Below, piece by piece: positions 7,585 to 14,092 of a DNA stretch of 15,795 bases. Origin of the DNA: Oscillospiraceae bacterium (GTDB lineage: Bacteria > Bacillota > Clostridia > Oscillospirales > Ruminococcaceae). Made by a program: the position numbers and the translations under genes. The stretch spans positions 1-15,795 of the forward strand of contig JAFTNX010000200.1 in the NCBI GenBank assembly GCA_017451665.1. Reading direction: 5' to 3'. Each line of letters starts with the position of its first letter. Position 1 is the first letter of the stretch. The notes beneath the pieces were generated by a model, which was not told the origin of the DNA, ran no database searches, and was given only the letters and a program-made list of their open reading frames with translations.

Positions 7585-7812
7585 ATGCTTATTCTTTCCA
7601 GAAAAATCGGTGAATCCCTTATTATTGACGGAAAAATCGAGGTTAAGATTGTTGATATTTCAGGGGATAAAATCAAAATAGGTGTTGAAGCACCTAAGGA
7701 GGTTTCTGTTTTCAGAAACGAGCTTTGCAAGACTGTTGAAGAAAACAAGCAGGCAGTTCAGGCTGTCAAGCCATCTGCTCTTAAAAGCTTTCTTAAAACA
7801 AAGCAGGGCTGA
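7585..7812 (+). CDS. csrA: Translational regulator CsrA
   Basis: A 75-residue RNA-binding protein that as a dimer covers GGA motifs near ribosome binding sites, in firmicutes mainly on flagellin mRNA. It has the full signature: MLILSRKIGESLIIDGKIEV with Leu4 and Arg6, KIGVEAPKEVSVFRNEL with the RNA-contact Arg44, then EEN. The tail after residue 55 is basic and unstructured-looking (KPSALKSFLKTKQG), a common clostridial extension. The binding site AAAGGAG lies inside the end of fliW. Flagellin, usually the next gene, is absent; a hairpin terminator follows instead. Confidence 0.95.
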   Translation: MLILSRKIGESLIIDGKIEVKIVDISGDKIKIGVEAPKEVSVFRNELCKTVEENKQAVQAVKPSALKSFLKTKQG

Positions 7813-7826
7813 AACAATAAAAAATA

Positions 7827-7855
7827 AGGGTATCAAGTTTGTTGCTCGATACCCT
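7827..7855. terminator. Terminator shared by csrA and the convergent minus-strand gene
   Basis: AGGGTATCAAG (7827-7837) and CTCGATACCCT (7845-7855) form an 11-bp stem with one mismatch around a 7-base loop. On the minus strand it is followed by TTATTTTTTATTG, a good U-rich tail for the gene ending at 7886. On the plus strand the tail CATTTGATTATTT is weaker but usable for the flgM-csrA operon. Confidence 0.75.
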
Positions 7856-7885
7856 CATTTGATTATTTGAAGTTGTTTTTATCAC

Positions 7886-8518
7886 TTAAATTATGTTGCT
7901 TCTTGGCTTAAAAAGGTCAGCAAGCTTTGCGTTTTCACGCTCACGGACAAAGGCTCTTATACAGCTTAAATCTCTTGGTGAGATTTCCTCATAGCGATAC
8001 GCAAGTCTTGGTGAATCTCCGAAACGCAGACCTTTTTCACAGGAAACAAGTGGAATGTCTACCTCTCTTGGAAAAACAGGATAACCCATTCTCAGGGTTA
8101 TTCTCTTGTCAGCACCGTCAGGATTCAGGTCGCAACCACTGAGTGTGACAGCGTCAACTCCGATTGCTGAAACGTAACAAGGAATAAGCTTTACTGTGCG
8201 ACGTGTGGCTTTTATGATGTCGGCACTTATGGAAACCTGAGTTTCAATGAGATTTTCAGCACCGTCACAAAGACTGCATTCCACGTCTGTAATTCTCAAG
8301 TAGTTTCGTGTAGAAAGATATGCTTTTCCACAAACTCTCAGAAGAGGTACGTCGTGGTATTTGCATACGATAATTACCGGTGCACCGATGGTGAGCATCG
8401 GAACAAATTCACCTGTAAATTCACAGGTACGGTCAAATGGCGAAATTTTTGCCTGACCGGTTTCACCTTCGCTGAAGCCTTCGGTGTATATGATTGCATC
8501 AAGATTATTAAAATTCAT
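7886..8518 (-). CDS. Conserved-looking two-part protein, possibly a divergent PilZ-domain protein
   Basis: A 210-residue cytoplasmic protein with no signal or membrane helix. I do not recognise it with certainty. The N-terminal half (to about 85) is beta-rich with TIGAPVIIVCKYHDVPLLRV, reminiscent of the YcgR-type domain. The C-terminal half (about 100-205) begins with the doublet R106-R107, carries TLSGCDL near 125-131, and ends YRYEEISPRDLSCIRAFV followed by a charged helix, much as PilZ domains end. The canonical RxxxR and D/NxSxxG pair is not intact, so cyclic-di-GMP binding is doubtful. The ATG at 8518 has AAGGGAAG upstream. It lies antisense between two flagellar operons, so a role in motility control is plausible but inferred. 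Confidence 0.75.
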   Translation of the reverse strand: MNFNNLDAIIYTEGFSEGETGQAKISPFDRTCEFTGEFVPMLTIGAPVIIVCKYHDVPLLRVCGKAYLSTRNYLRITDVECSLCDGAENLIETQVSISADIIKATRRTVKLIPCYVSAIGVDAVTLSGCDLNPDGADKRITLRMGYPVFPREVDIPLVSCEKGLRFGDSPRLAYRYEEISPRDLSCIRAFVRERENAKLADLFKPRSNII

Positions 8519-8555
8519 TTTTTACTTCCCTTCGGATTAAAAATATACCAACTTA

Positions 8556-8583
8556 AGTATAACATATTTTTCAGAAAAATCAA
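8556..8583 (-). promoter_or_regulatory. SigA-type promoter of the 7886-8518 gene
   Basis: On the minus strand, -35 TTGATT (8578-8583) and -10 TATACT (8556-8561) are 16 bases apart, 38 bases upstream of the ATG. The outer end of the -35 overlaps the palindrome at 8582-8608. Confidence 0.6.
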
Positions 8584-8608
8584 ATACTTTTTCAGCGAAA
8601 AAGTATTT
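8582..8608. promoter_or_regulatory. Perfect 12-bp palindrome, candidate operator
   Basis: AAATACTTTTTC (8582-8593) and GAAAAAGTATTT (8597-8608) are exact reverse complements around AGC. The arm is AT-rich and has no clean U run on either side. It sits at the -35 of the minus-strand promoter and about 33 bases before the next plus-strand gene, which fits an operator for a divergent pair better than a terminator. Confidence 0.55.
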
Positions 8609-8640
8609 TAATAAAAATAAATACAAGGAGCCTGCTTTTT

Positions 8641-9120
8641 ATGAAAAATTTTGAAGAGATTTTTGAAATACAGAAAAACGTCAAGAGTAATTTTCTTGCA
8701 CTTGAACAGGAGACTGTTGCAATTTTAAGTTGTGACGCTGATGATATTGAAGGTCACACAGTTGCAAGAGTTGAATACCTTGAAAAAAACAAGGAGCTTT
8801 ACGAGGAAATTTTTGATTTCTGTAAGACCTATGAACAGGGATATGCCCTTGAAATGGCTGTTAAAAATACAGCGATGAGAGAAGAGCTTCCTGACAATCT
8901 CAAGGAGGTTTTTGACAGGTTTTCTCAGGTTTATGCTATTGTAAACCGTGTCGTAAACGTGGATAAGCAGGTTACTGAAAGAATTGAAAGAGAACAGAAT
9001 AAAATCGTAAAGCAGATTAAGGATATGAACTCAGGTTATGAGTCAAAGGCAGCTAAATTCTATGCTGCAAGTGACGCAGGAGAACAGAAGCATTTCGGCG
9101 AATCAAAAAGAAGAATTTAG
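8641..9120 (+). CDS. Small helical protein, possible second FlgN/FliT-like chaperone
   Basis: A 159-residue, charged, wholly helical cytoplasmic protein. I do not recognise a named family. It opens FEEIFEIQKNVKSNFLALEQ, continues with ARVEYLEKNKELYEEIFDF, and has a long later helix with NVDKQVTERIEREQNKIVKQ. The layout (short N-terminal helix, E/K-rich coiled middle, amphipathic C-terminal helix) resembles FlgN. The first 60 residues can be lined up loosely with the FlgN at 3413. It stands 77 bases before fliD, where many bacteria keep a FliD chaperone of the FliT type. A function as FliD chaperone is inferred from place and shape only. The ribosome binding site is AAGGAG, about 9 bases before the ATG. 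Confidence 0.8.
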   Translation: MKNFEEIFEIQKNVKSNFLALEQETVAILSCDADDIEGHTVARVEYLEKNKELYEEIFDFCKTYEQGYALEMAVKNTAMREELPDNLKEVFDRFSQVYAIVNRVVNVDKQVTERIEREQNKIVKQIKDMNSGYESKAAKFYAASDAGEQKHFGESKRRI

Positions 9121-9131
9121 GCTTTTTGCTA

Positions 9132-9158
9132 TTGAATTTTTATAAAAACGACCGATGT
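9132..9158 (+). promoter_or_regulatory. Probable SigD-type promoter of fliD-fliS
   Basis: ACCGATGT (9151-9158) is a two-mismatch version of GCCGATAA/T, with TTGA (9132-9135) at the 15-base spacing. Aligned on CCGAT, this region matches the flgM promoter in the -35 area (TTTAATT against TTGAATT at identical distance) and downstream, where both read TATTTTAGGA eight bases after the start of CCGAT. The likeness to the better flgM promoter is the main support. Confidence 0.5.
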
Positions 9159-9197
9159 ATATTTTAGGAAAAAATATCGGCGAAAGGAGTTTTTAGT

Positions 9198-11348
9198 ATG
9201 AATGTAAATGCGACAAGTTCTTATACAAATGAAACATACAGCAGCAGTGGTTTTTCTGGCATGATGTCAGGTCTTGATACCGAAGCTTTGGTTCAGAGCA
9301 TGCTTCAGGACGTTCAGGGAAAAATCGACAAGCAGAATCAGGAACAGCAGAAGTTTGAATGGCAGCAGGAAATTTACAGAAGTGTAATTTCAAAAATCCA
9401 GACATTCCAGACCAAGTATTTTGATTTGACTTCTTCTTCAAGCCTCAGAACAAACGCATTTTTTAATAAAATGACAACCGTGAGTTCGAACAGCGCTGCG
9501 GTAAAAATCGCGGCAACAAACTCTTCGATGGCTCAGGATTTTACAGTTCAGGCTGCACAGCTTGCTAAGGCTGCAAAGCTTACATCAGGTAAGGTTTCAA
9601 CAGGCGAAATCAAAGTAAACTTTGACCAGAGCTTTTTTGAAACACCAACTCAGGAGCTTTCAATCAAGGTAGGCGACAAGGAACAGTCAATCAATCTTCT
9701 TGACTATGACAGCGTTGAGGATATTGCTACCGCAATCAATGATATGAACCTCGGCGTTAACGCTACTGTTGAAGAAGGAAAGCTCAAGCTTGACGGTGGT
9801 GAAACTGCTTTCACTGTTTCGGGAAGCGAAAACGCTATTTCAACTCTCGGAATTAAGGCAGGCACAGTTAAGGCTAACGATGAAGATAAGTTCGTTCTGG
9901 AATCTTCAAAGGAAGTTGACCTTTCCAAGCTTGACAGCACACCAAAGGAAAGTGCTGAACTTACTTTTTCACTTAACGGAATTTCAAGAAAAATTACAAT
10001 TTCAAAGGATGAGGCTGACCCGATTTCTTATTTAAGAGAACAGCTCAAGAAGAATTTCGGAACAAGCGTTTCAGTTGCCGACGACGGAACAATCACAACA
10101 GGCAAGGGACAGAGCCTTACAGTTTCAGGAGATGTTGAAGCAATCGGACTTTCAGCTACTGCTTCAACTACTCTCAGAACTACTGCTAAGCTTTCTGAAA
10201 GTGGTCTGGCAGGTCTTGTGGCTGACGAAAACGGCAAATACAACATTACAATCAACGGACACGATTTCAGCTTTGACGGTAATAAAACTGTAAATCAGAT
10301 GATAAATGAAATCAATGATGCTGATATCGGTGTGACACTTTCATATAACTCACTCAGCGACGCATTTACTCTTACAAATGACGACGCAGGTAAGGGATTT
10401 GAAATCAATGTAAGCGGAAATCTTGCAGACGCTATGTTTGCAAATTCAAAGTTTACAGAAGGTCAGAATGCTGTTGTTAACATCAACGGAACAACAGTTG
10501 AAAGAACTTCAAACAACTTCTCATACAACGGCGTATCAATCGAGCTTAAGGCTACAACAGGCAGCTATGAAACAGATGCAGACGGAAACTTTGTTACTGA
10601 CGCTGAAGGAAACTTTGTAGCACAGGCCGGAACGGTTGACAACGCTGCAACAGTTGAGTCAACAAGAGATACAGATTCTATTGTAAGCACAATCAAGGAA
10701 TTTGTAAACGACTATAACGCACTCATCAAGGAGCTTAACGGCTATACACACGCTGCTGCTAACGATTATGAACCTCTTACAGATGCTCAGAAGAAGGAAA
10801 TGAGCGAGGACGAAATCGAAAAGTGGGAGAAAAAGGCTAAGGAAGACCTTTTGAGAAACGACAGAGATATTTCAAACTTCCTCAACTCAATGAGAACAGC
10901 GATTTATTCAAAGGCTGGTGCAAACGGAAATACACTTGCACAGTTTGGAATTAACTCAAGCTCAGAGTGGAAGGATTACGGAAAGCTTGAAATCAACGAG
11001 GAAGAGCTTAAAAACGCAATCAATACTGCTCCTGACCTTGTAACTGAACTTTTCACAGGCGAAAACGGACTTGCAACAAAGCTTAACACAATCTGCAAGA
11101 ATACTGCAAACGTAAGCTCTGCAAATCCTGGTACACTTGTAAAACTTGCTGGTGTTGAAGGCAAGGCAAGTGAAAAGAACAACACAATTCAGACACGACT
11201 TGATTCAATCAAGGATAAGCTTGAAAGCTTAAAGCAGGTATACGAACAGAGAAAAGCACGTTTCTGGAAGCAGTTTAACGCAATGGAAACTGCACTTGGA
11301 AATATGAACTCTACAAGTGGTTACCTGACACAGATGCTTGGTGGCTGA
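9198..11348 (+). CDS. fliD: Flagellar filament cap protein FliD (HAP2)
   Basis: A 716-residue cap protein that sits at the filament tip and folds flagellin monomers into place. It is exported by the flagellar system and has no Sec signal. The FliD_N domain starts with SGFSGMMSGLDTEALVQSML (about 17-36), followed by a Gln-rich helix with FEWQQEIYRSVISKIQ. A variable beta-rich, Ser/Thr/Asn-rich centre covers roughly 120-430. The FliD_C domain includes SIVSTIKEFVNDYNALI, the family segment YEPLTDAQKKEMSEDEIEKW near 523-542 followed by LLRND, and the C-terminal helix WKQFNAMETALGNMNSTSGY then LTQMLGG. A short repeat DADGNFV-TDAEGNFV occurs near 460-474. The length is at the large end of the family because of the centre. 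The start is set by AAAGGAG 8 bases upstream. fliS follows after 45 bases. Confidence 0.95.
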   Translation: MNVNATSSYTNETYSSSGFSGMMSGLDTEALVQSMLQDVQGKIDKQNQEQQKFEWQQEIYRSVISKIQTFQTKYFDLTSSSSLRTNAFFNKMTTVSSNSAAVKIAATNSSMAQDFTVQAAQLAKAAKLTSGKVSTGEIKVNFDQSFFETPTQELSIKVGDKEQSINLLDYDSVEDIATAINDMNLGVNATVEEGKLKLDGGETAFTVSGSENAISTLGIKAGTVKANDEDKFVLESSKEVDLSKLDSTPKESAELTFSLNGISRKITISKDEADPISYLREQLKKNFGTSVSVADDGTITTGKGQSLTVSGDVEAIGLSATASTTLRTTAKLSESGLAGLVADENGKYNITINGHDFSFDGNKTVNQMINEINDADIGVTLSYNSLSDAFTLTNDDAGKGFEINVSGNLADAMFANSKFTEGQNAVVNINGTTVERTSNNFSYNGVSIELKATTGSYETDADGNFVTDAEGNFVAQAGTVDNAATVESTRDTDSIVSTIKEFVNDYNALIKELNGYTHAAANDYEPLTDAQKKEMSEDEIEKWEKKAKEDLLRNDRDISNFLNSMRTAIYSKAGANGNTLAQFGINSSSEWKDYGKLEINEEELKNAINTAPDLVTELFTGENGLATKLNTICKNTANVSSANPGTLVKLAGVEGKASEKNNTIQTRLDSIKDKLESLKQVYEQRKARFWKQFNAMETALGNMNSTSGYLTQMLGG

Positions 11349-11393
11349 TAACAGGGAAAGGAATCCCGACTATTCACGAAAGGACGATGCAAA

Positions 11394-11774
11394 ATGACAA
11401 ACCCATATCAGAAGTATCAGCAGCAGTCTGTTGCTACAATGACACAGGGTGAGCTTTTGGTTAAGCTTTATGAAACCTGTTCAAAGAGAATGAACGCAGG
11501 TGTTTATTATATTGATGAAATCAAGGATTACAACAAGGCTAATGAAAACCTTCAGAAGGCTCAGAAAATCCTTAACCACCTTAATGCAACACTTGACAGA
11601 AATTATGAAATTTCACAGAATTTATCTGCACTTTATGATTTCTTTATCAGAGTTGTAGTTGAGGCTAATGTGAAGAAAAAGACAGAAACCTTAAAGGAAA
11701 TCATTCCTATGATTGATGACTTGGGTGCAAGCTTTAAGGAAGCTGAAAAAATCGTTCACAGACAAAACGCCTAA
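11394..11774 (+). CDS. fliS: Flagellin export chaperone FliS
   Basis: A 126-residue four-helix chaperone that binds the C-terminus of flagellin and prevents its assembly in the cytoplasm. The family start NPYQKYQQQSVATMTQGELL is clear, followed by VKLYETCSKRM, NLQKAQKILNHLNATLD, NLSALYDFFIRVVVEANV and a final helix with EIIPMIDDLGASFKEAEKIV. The ribosome binding site AAAGGA precedes the ATG. It is the last gene of the 8641-11774 flagellar group and is followed by a strong terminator. Its client flagellin is not in the window. Confidence 0.95.
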   Translation: MTNPYQKYQQQSVATMTQGELLVKLYETCSKRMNAGVYYIDEIKDYNKANENLQKAQKILNHLNATLDRNYEISQNLSALYDFFIRVVVEANVKKKTETLKEIIPMIDDLGASFKEAEKIVHRQNA

Positions 11775-11795
11775 ACAATTGACAATTGACAATTA
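11775..11795 (+). repeat. Short tandem repeat ACAATTG x3
   Basis: The heptamer ACAATTG occurs twice in full and a third time as ACAATTA, starting at the base after the fliS stop. It is too short for an origin or CRISPR and has no gene behind it. It may be the end of a degenerate intergenic repeat. Confidence 0.5.
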
Positions 11796-11846
11796 TACAG
11801 TTGGCAGTTTTGAAAATAGTTTCAAAAAAAGAATAAATTTATGTAA

Positions 11847-11880
11847 GGCGGTAACATTAAAGTTACCGTCTTTTTTGTTT
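11847..11880 (+). terminator. Rho-independent terminator of fliD-fliS
   Basis: GGCGGTAAC (11847-11855) and GTTACCGTC (11862-11870) form a 9-bp stem with one G-T pair around ATTAAA, followed by TTTTTTGTTT. The U run touches the stop codon of the convergent spoIVB. On the minus strand the hairpin is also followed by T-rich DNA, so it may serve both genes. Confidence 0.88.
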
Positions 11881-13051
11881 AAGCAGCCGCGTCTGAGTGG
11901 GAATCAGTCGCATTTTCAATTGCTGTTGCATACATTTCGTCGGCAAAAATCCCATAGCCCATTGTTACGTCGTTTACAAAAACGTGAGTTACTGCACCGA
12001 TAAGCTTGCCATTCTGAATAATCGGACTTCCACTCATTCCTTGCAGTATTCCACCTGTTTTTGACAAAAGTCTTTTGTCGGTAATTTTTATCACCATATT
12101 TTTGGTATTCTGTCCGTCAAGTCTTATTTCTTCAATACAAATCTCGTATTTTTCGGGGGTTTTTCCGTTGAGTGTAGTGTAGATGTGGGCTTTGCCTTTG
12201 ACGATTTCCTGCTTAAACCCAAGAGGAATTGGTGTTTTTTCGGTTGGAATTTCATTCATAACACCAAAAACCCCGTTTTCCTCGTTGGCATAAATTTCTC
12301 CCAGTGCGCCCTTCTGAGTAAATCCACCTAAAAGTGCACCGGGGTCTCCGTTGTGGCTTTTCTGATAGTCGTGAATTGACACGTCGGATGCCTCGCCATT
12401 TTTTATGGGTACAATATCTCCTGTATCAATGTCACAGACGGGATGTCCGAGACCACCAAAAATTCCGTCGTAACAATAGAATGTCACTGTGCCTATTCCT
12501 GCCGATGAATCCCTCACCCATATTCCTGCACGGTATGTGCCGTCTATGATTTCAGGGGTGAGATTTACAGTTTTTTCTTCACCGTTACGTTTGATTTCAA
12601 GCTTTATCGTCTGCCCGTTGCAGTTTCTGATAAGCTGTGATATTTCAGCGTTTGAAGAAACATTTTTGTCGTCGACCGAAAGGATAATGTCGCCACATTT
12701 AAGCCCACATTTTTTTGCAGGGCAGTTTTCATCAAGAAAATCCACAACCATAACCCCCTCCGATATGATTTTTATCCCGAAAGGTTCTCCTCCCACATAC
12801 AGAAGTGGTGAATCAAGTGGCTGGGTTTTTACGCTTTTTATGGGGACAATTCCAAAAAGCATAAGGTCGGTGTTTTTGTGGTTTTTTGATTTTTGCGGTG
12901 AAATTTCAGAGTAGGACGACAGCACCAGTCTGTTGCTCTGGCTGACATAAAATCTGTCGGGAAGTCTATAATAATAGTAGCCCGAAATCAGCAAAAGCAA
13001 AAGTGAAATCACTAAAAAAACTGATGCTGTCAGCTTTATTGCTGTTTTCAT
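11879..13051 (-). CDS. spoIVB: SpoIVB-type sporulation serine peptidase (family S55)
   Basis: A 390-residue membrane-anchored protease. In Bacillus it is made in the forespore, crosses into the intermembrane space and cleaves SpoIVFA, which frees the pro-SigK protease. One N-terminal membrane helix (about 7-27) is followed by a PDZ domain (about 84-165, with GDIILSVDDKNVSSNAE) and the S55 peptidase domain. The residues matching the Bacillus catalytic set are visible: His203 in GLGHP, Asp325 in KITDKRLL and Ser340 in GMSGSP, with spacings close to the Bacillus ones. The ATG follows AAAAAAGGAG. I found no convincing SigG or SigF promoter in the 211-base gap. It stands alone here, not beside recN or spo0A as is common, and converges on fliS. 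Confidence 0.93.
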   Translation of the reverse strand: MKTAIKLTASVFLVISLLLLLISGYYYYRLPDRFYVSQSNRLVLSSYSEISPQKSKNHKNTDLMLFGIVPIKSVKTQPLDSPLLYVGGEPFGIKIISEGVMVVDFLDENCPAKKCGLKCGDIILSVDDKNVSSNAEISQLIRNCNGQTIKLEIKRNGEEKTVNLTPEIIDGTYRAGIWVRDSSAGIGTVTFYCYDGIFGGLGHPVCDIDTGDIVPIKNGEASDVSIHDYQKSHNGDPGALLGGFTQKGALGEIYANEENGVFGVMNEIPTEKTPIPLGFKQEIVKGKAHIYTTLNGKTPEKYEICIEEIRLDGQNTKNMVIKITDKRLLSKTGGILQGMSGSPIIQNGKLIGAVTHVFVNDVTMGYGIFADEMYATAIENATDSHSDAAA

Positions 13052-13184
13052 TTATTTCTCCTTTTTTGTTTTTCGTCGACGTGATATTATTTTTTGCAAA
13101 GTGAAAAATAAAATTCTTTTTGTGATACAAGTATTATTTTCTTTGGTTTTGGTGTAAAAATGTTGAATTTAGAGGAAAAAGTAC

Positions 13185-13214
13185 TTGAATTGGTAGTATG
13201 AAATGTGCTATAAT
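13185..13214 (+). promoter_or_regulatory. SigA-type promoter with extended -10
   Basis: TTGAAT (13185-13190) and a perfect TATAAT (13209-13214) are 18 bases apart, and TGC directly before the -10 makes it an extended type. It lies about 48 bases before the TTG-started gene at 13263. The rest of the 211-base gap holds only the spoIVB ribosome binding site and AT-rich DNA. Confidence 0.75.
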
Positions 13215-13262
13215 TAATTTGTATAGGTGTTTTTATTTGTAAAATGAAGGGAATGGAAAATT

Positions 13263-13901
13263 TTGTCTAAAAAGGACAGACTCAGAAAAGAAAAAGAACG
13301 CCAGCTTGCCCTTAAAAAGAAAGAGGAAATGGCTGAGCGAGAATATAAAGAAAAATTCACAGAAAGCAAGTCGGTTAATAAGTATAAAAAGAAAAAAGGA
13401 CAGATTGCAGAAGGTCCTTATTACCTTATAATCAAGCTTCTTATGCTTATTCCTTACGGCTGGTCGGCTTTTTTCTGGGGTGGCGTGCTTTCAATTGCCA
13501 TTTTAGGAAATATGGTCAATGTTTATGACTTCAGCGAGCTTGGAAAAATGACTGCTGTTTATATAATAGTGGGCGCTGTTATTATGGCAGGCGCACTTGT
13601 TTTTGAATTCTTAAAAAAGTACATAGCAGGCTTTGTGGTGGCGTTTGTGGGAGTTATGCTTTATTTAAAGGGCGTAAATCAGTTTATTGAGCCTATCACA
13701 AAATACCTTGAAACAAAGGCTGTTGACGAAAAGCTTCTGGGAATGGACAAAACATGGATGACAAGATGCTATCCGATATGGGCATTTTTAGTGCTTTCAG
13801 GCGTACTTCTTGGAATAAGCCTTTTGGAAAAATATCTCAGAAAGCGTAAAGAGAGAATTCTCAGGGATAATGCACCTGTAAAGAGCATTGTCAGCGACTG
13901 A
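13263..13901 (+). CDS. Membrane protein of unknown function with a basic N-terminal coil
   Basis: A 212-residue protein that I do not recognise. Residues 1-48 are strongly basic and helical (RLRKEKERQLALKKKEEMAE and KYKKKKG), likely cytoplasmic and able to contact nucleic acid or phospholipid heads. Four membrane helices follow at roughly 53-82, 96-115, 118-138 and 168-188, and the tail is again basic (YLRKRKERIL). Basic residues at both ends place both termini inside. The start codon is TTG, with AAGGG 11 bases upstream. No in-frame ATG lies before the conserved-looking part, and a five-codon ATG frame just upstream overlaps the TTG. It has its own extended -10 promoter. The MBOAT gene downstream has a separate promoter, so a shared role is not shown. 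Confidence 0.75.
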   Translation: MSKKDRLRKEKERQLALKKKEEMAEREYKEKFTESKSVNKYKKKKGQIAEGPYYLIIKLLMLIPYGWSAFFWGGVLSIAILGNMVNVYDFSELGKMTAVYIIVGAVIMAGALVFEFLKKYIAGFVVAFVGVMLYLKGVNQFIEPITKYLETKAVDEKLLGMDKTWMTRCYPIWAFLVLSGVLLGISLLEKYLRKRKERILRDNAPVKSIVSD

Positions 13902-13910
13902 TTGGCAAAT

Positions 13911-13919
13911 TGTGGATAA
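13911..13919 (-). other. Single perfect DnaA-box sequence
   Basis: The minus strand reads TTATCCACA, the consensus 9-mer bound by DnaA. It lies 10 bases after the stop of the membrane-protein gene and about 75 bases before the -35 of the next gene. I see no cluster of boxes and no replication genes, so this is not an origin. It may be a DnaA-titrating or regulatory site, or chance. Confidence 0.4.
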
Positions 13920-13972
13920 TGTGTTGTTTAAAACATACAGAAATTAACCATTGTGTAACCAAATTTTCTATT

Positions 13973-13998
13973 GTCACAAAATGTCGGATTTTGTTGAC
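13973..13998. promoter_or_regulatory. Imperfect inverted repeat over the MBOAT promoter, candidate operator
   Basis: GTCACAAAAT (13973-13982) pairs with ATTTTGTTGAC (13988-13998), with one bulged T, around GTCGG. The right arm includes five bases of the -35 TTGACT. Its place is that of a repressor site, but no regulator gene is in the window. Confidence 0.45.
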
Positions 13999-14022
13999 TA
14001 AGTGGAAAATGAATTGTATAAT
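13994..14022 (+). promoter_or_regulatory. Strong SigA-type promoter of the MBOAT gene
   Basis: TTGACT (13994-13999) and a perfect TATAAT (14017-14022) are exactly 17 bases apart, about 70 bases before the GTG start. It is the best vegetative promoter in the window by match and spacing. Confidence 0.82.
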
Positions 14023-14092
14023 AAAATACAGATAAAGAAAAATTATGTTTTATACATAAGCGACAACAAAATGATAACAAAGGAGAATACAA

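Noticed and set aside
11779..11814. TTGACA in the heptamer repeat as a promoter
   Set aside because: No -10 lies at 16-18 bases and the next element is a terminator, with no gene to serve.
12489..12914. 141-codon plus-strand frame opposite spoIVB
   Set aside because: It lies wholly antisense to a protease with intact catalytic motifs, has no ribosome binding site and has an unconvincing protein composition.
13052..13184. SigF/SigG promoter for spoIVB
   Set aside because: I compared the gap with the known consensus forms on the minus strand and found no pair with correct spacing.
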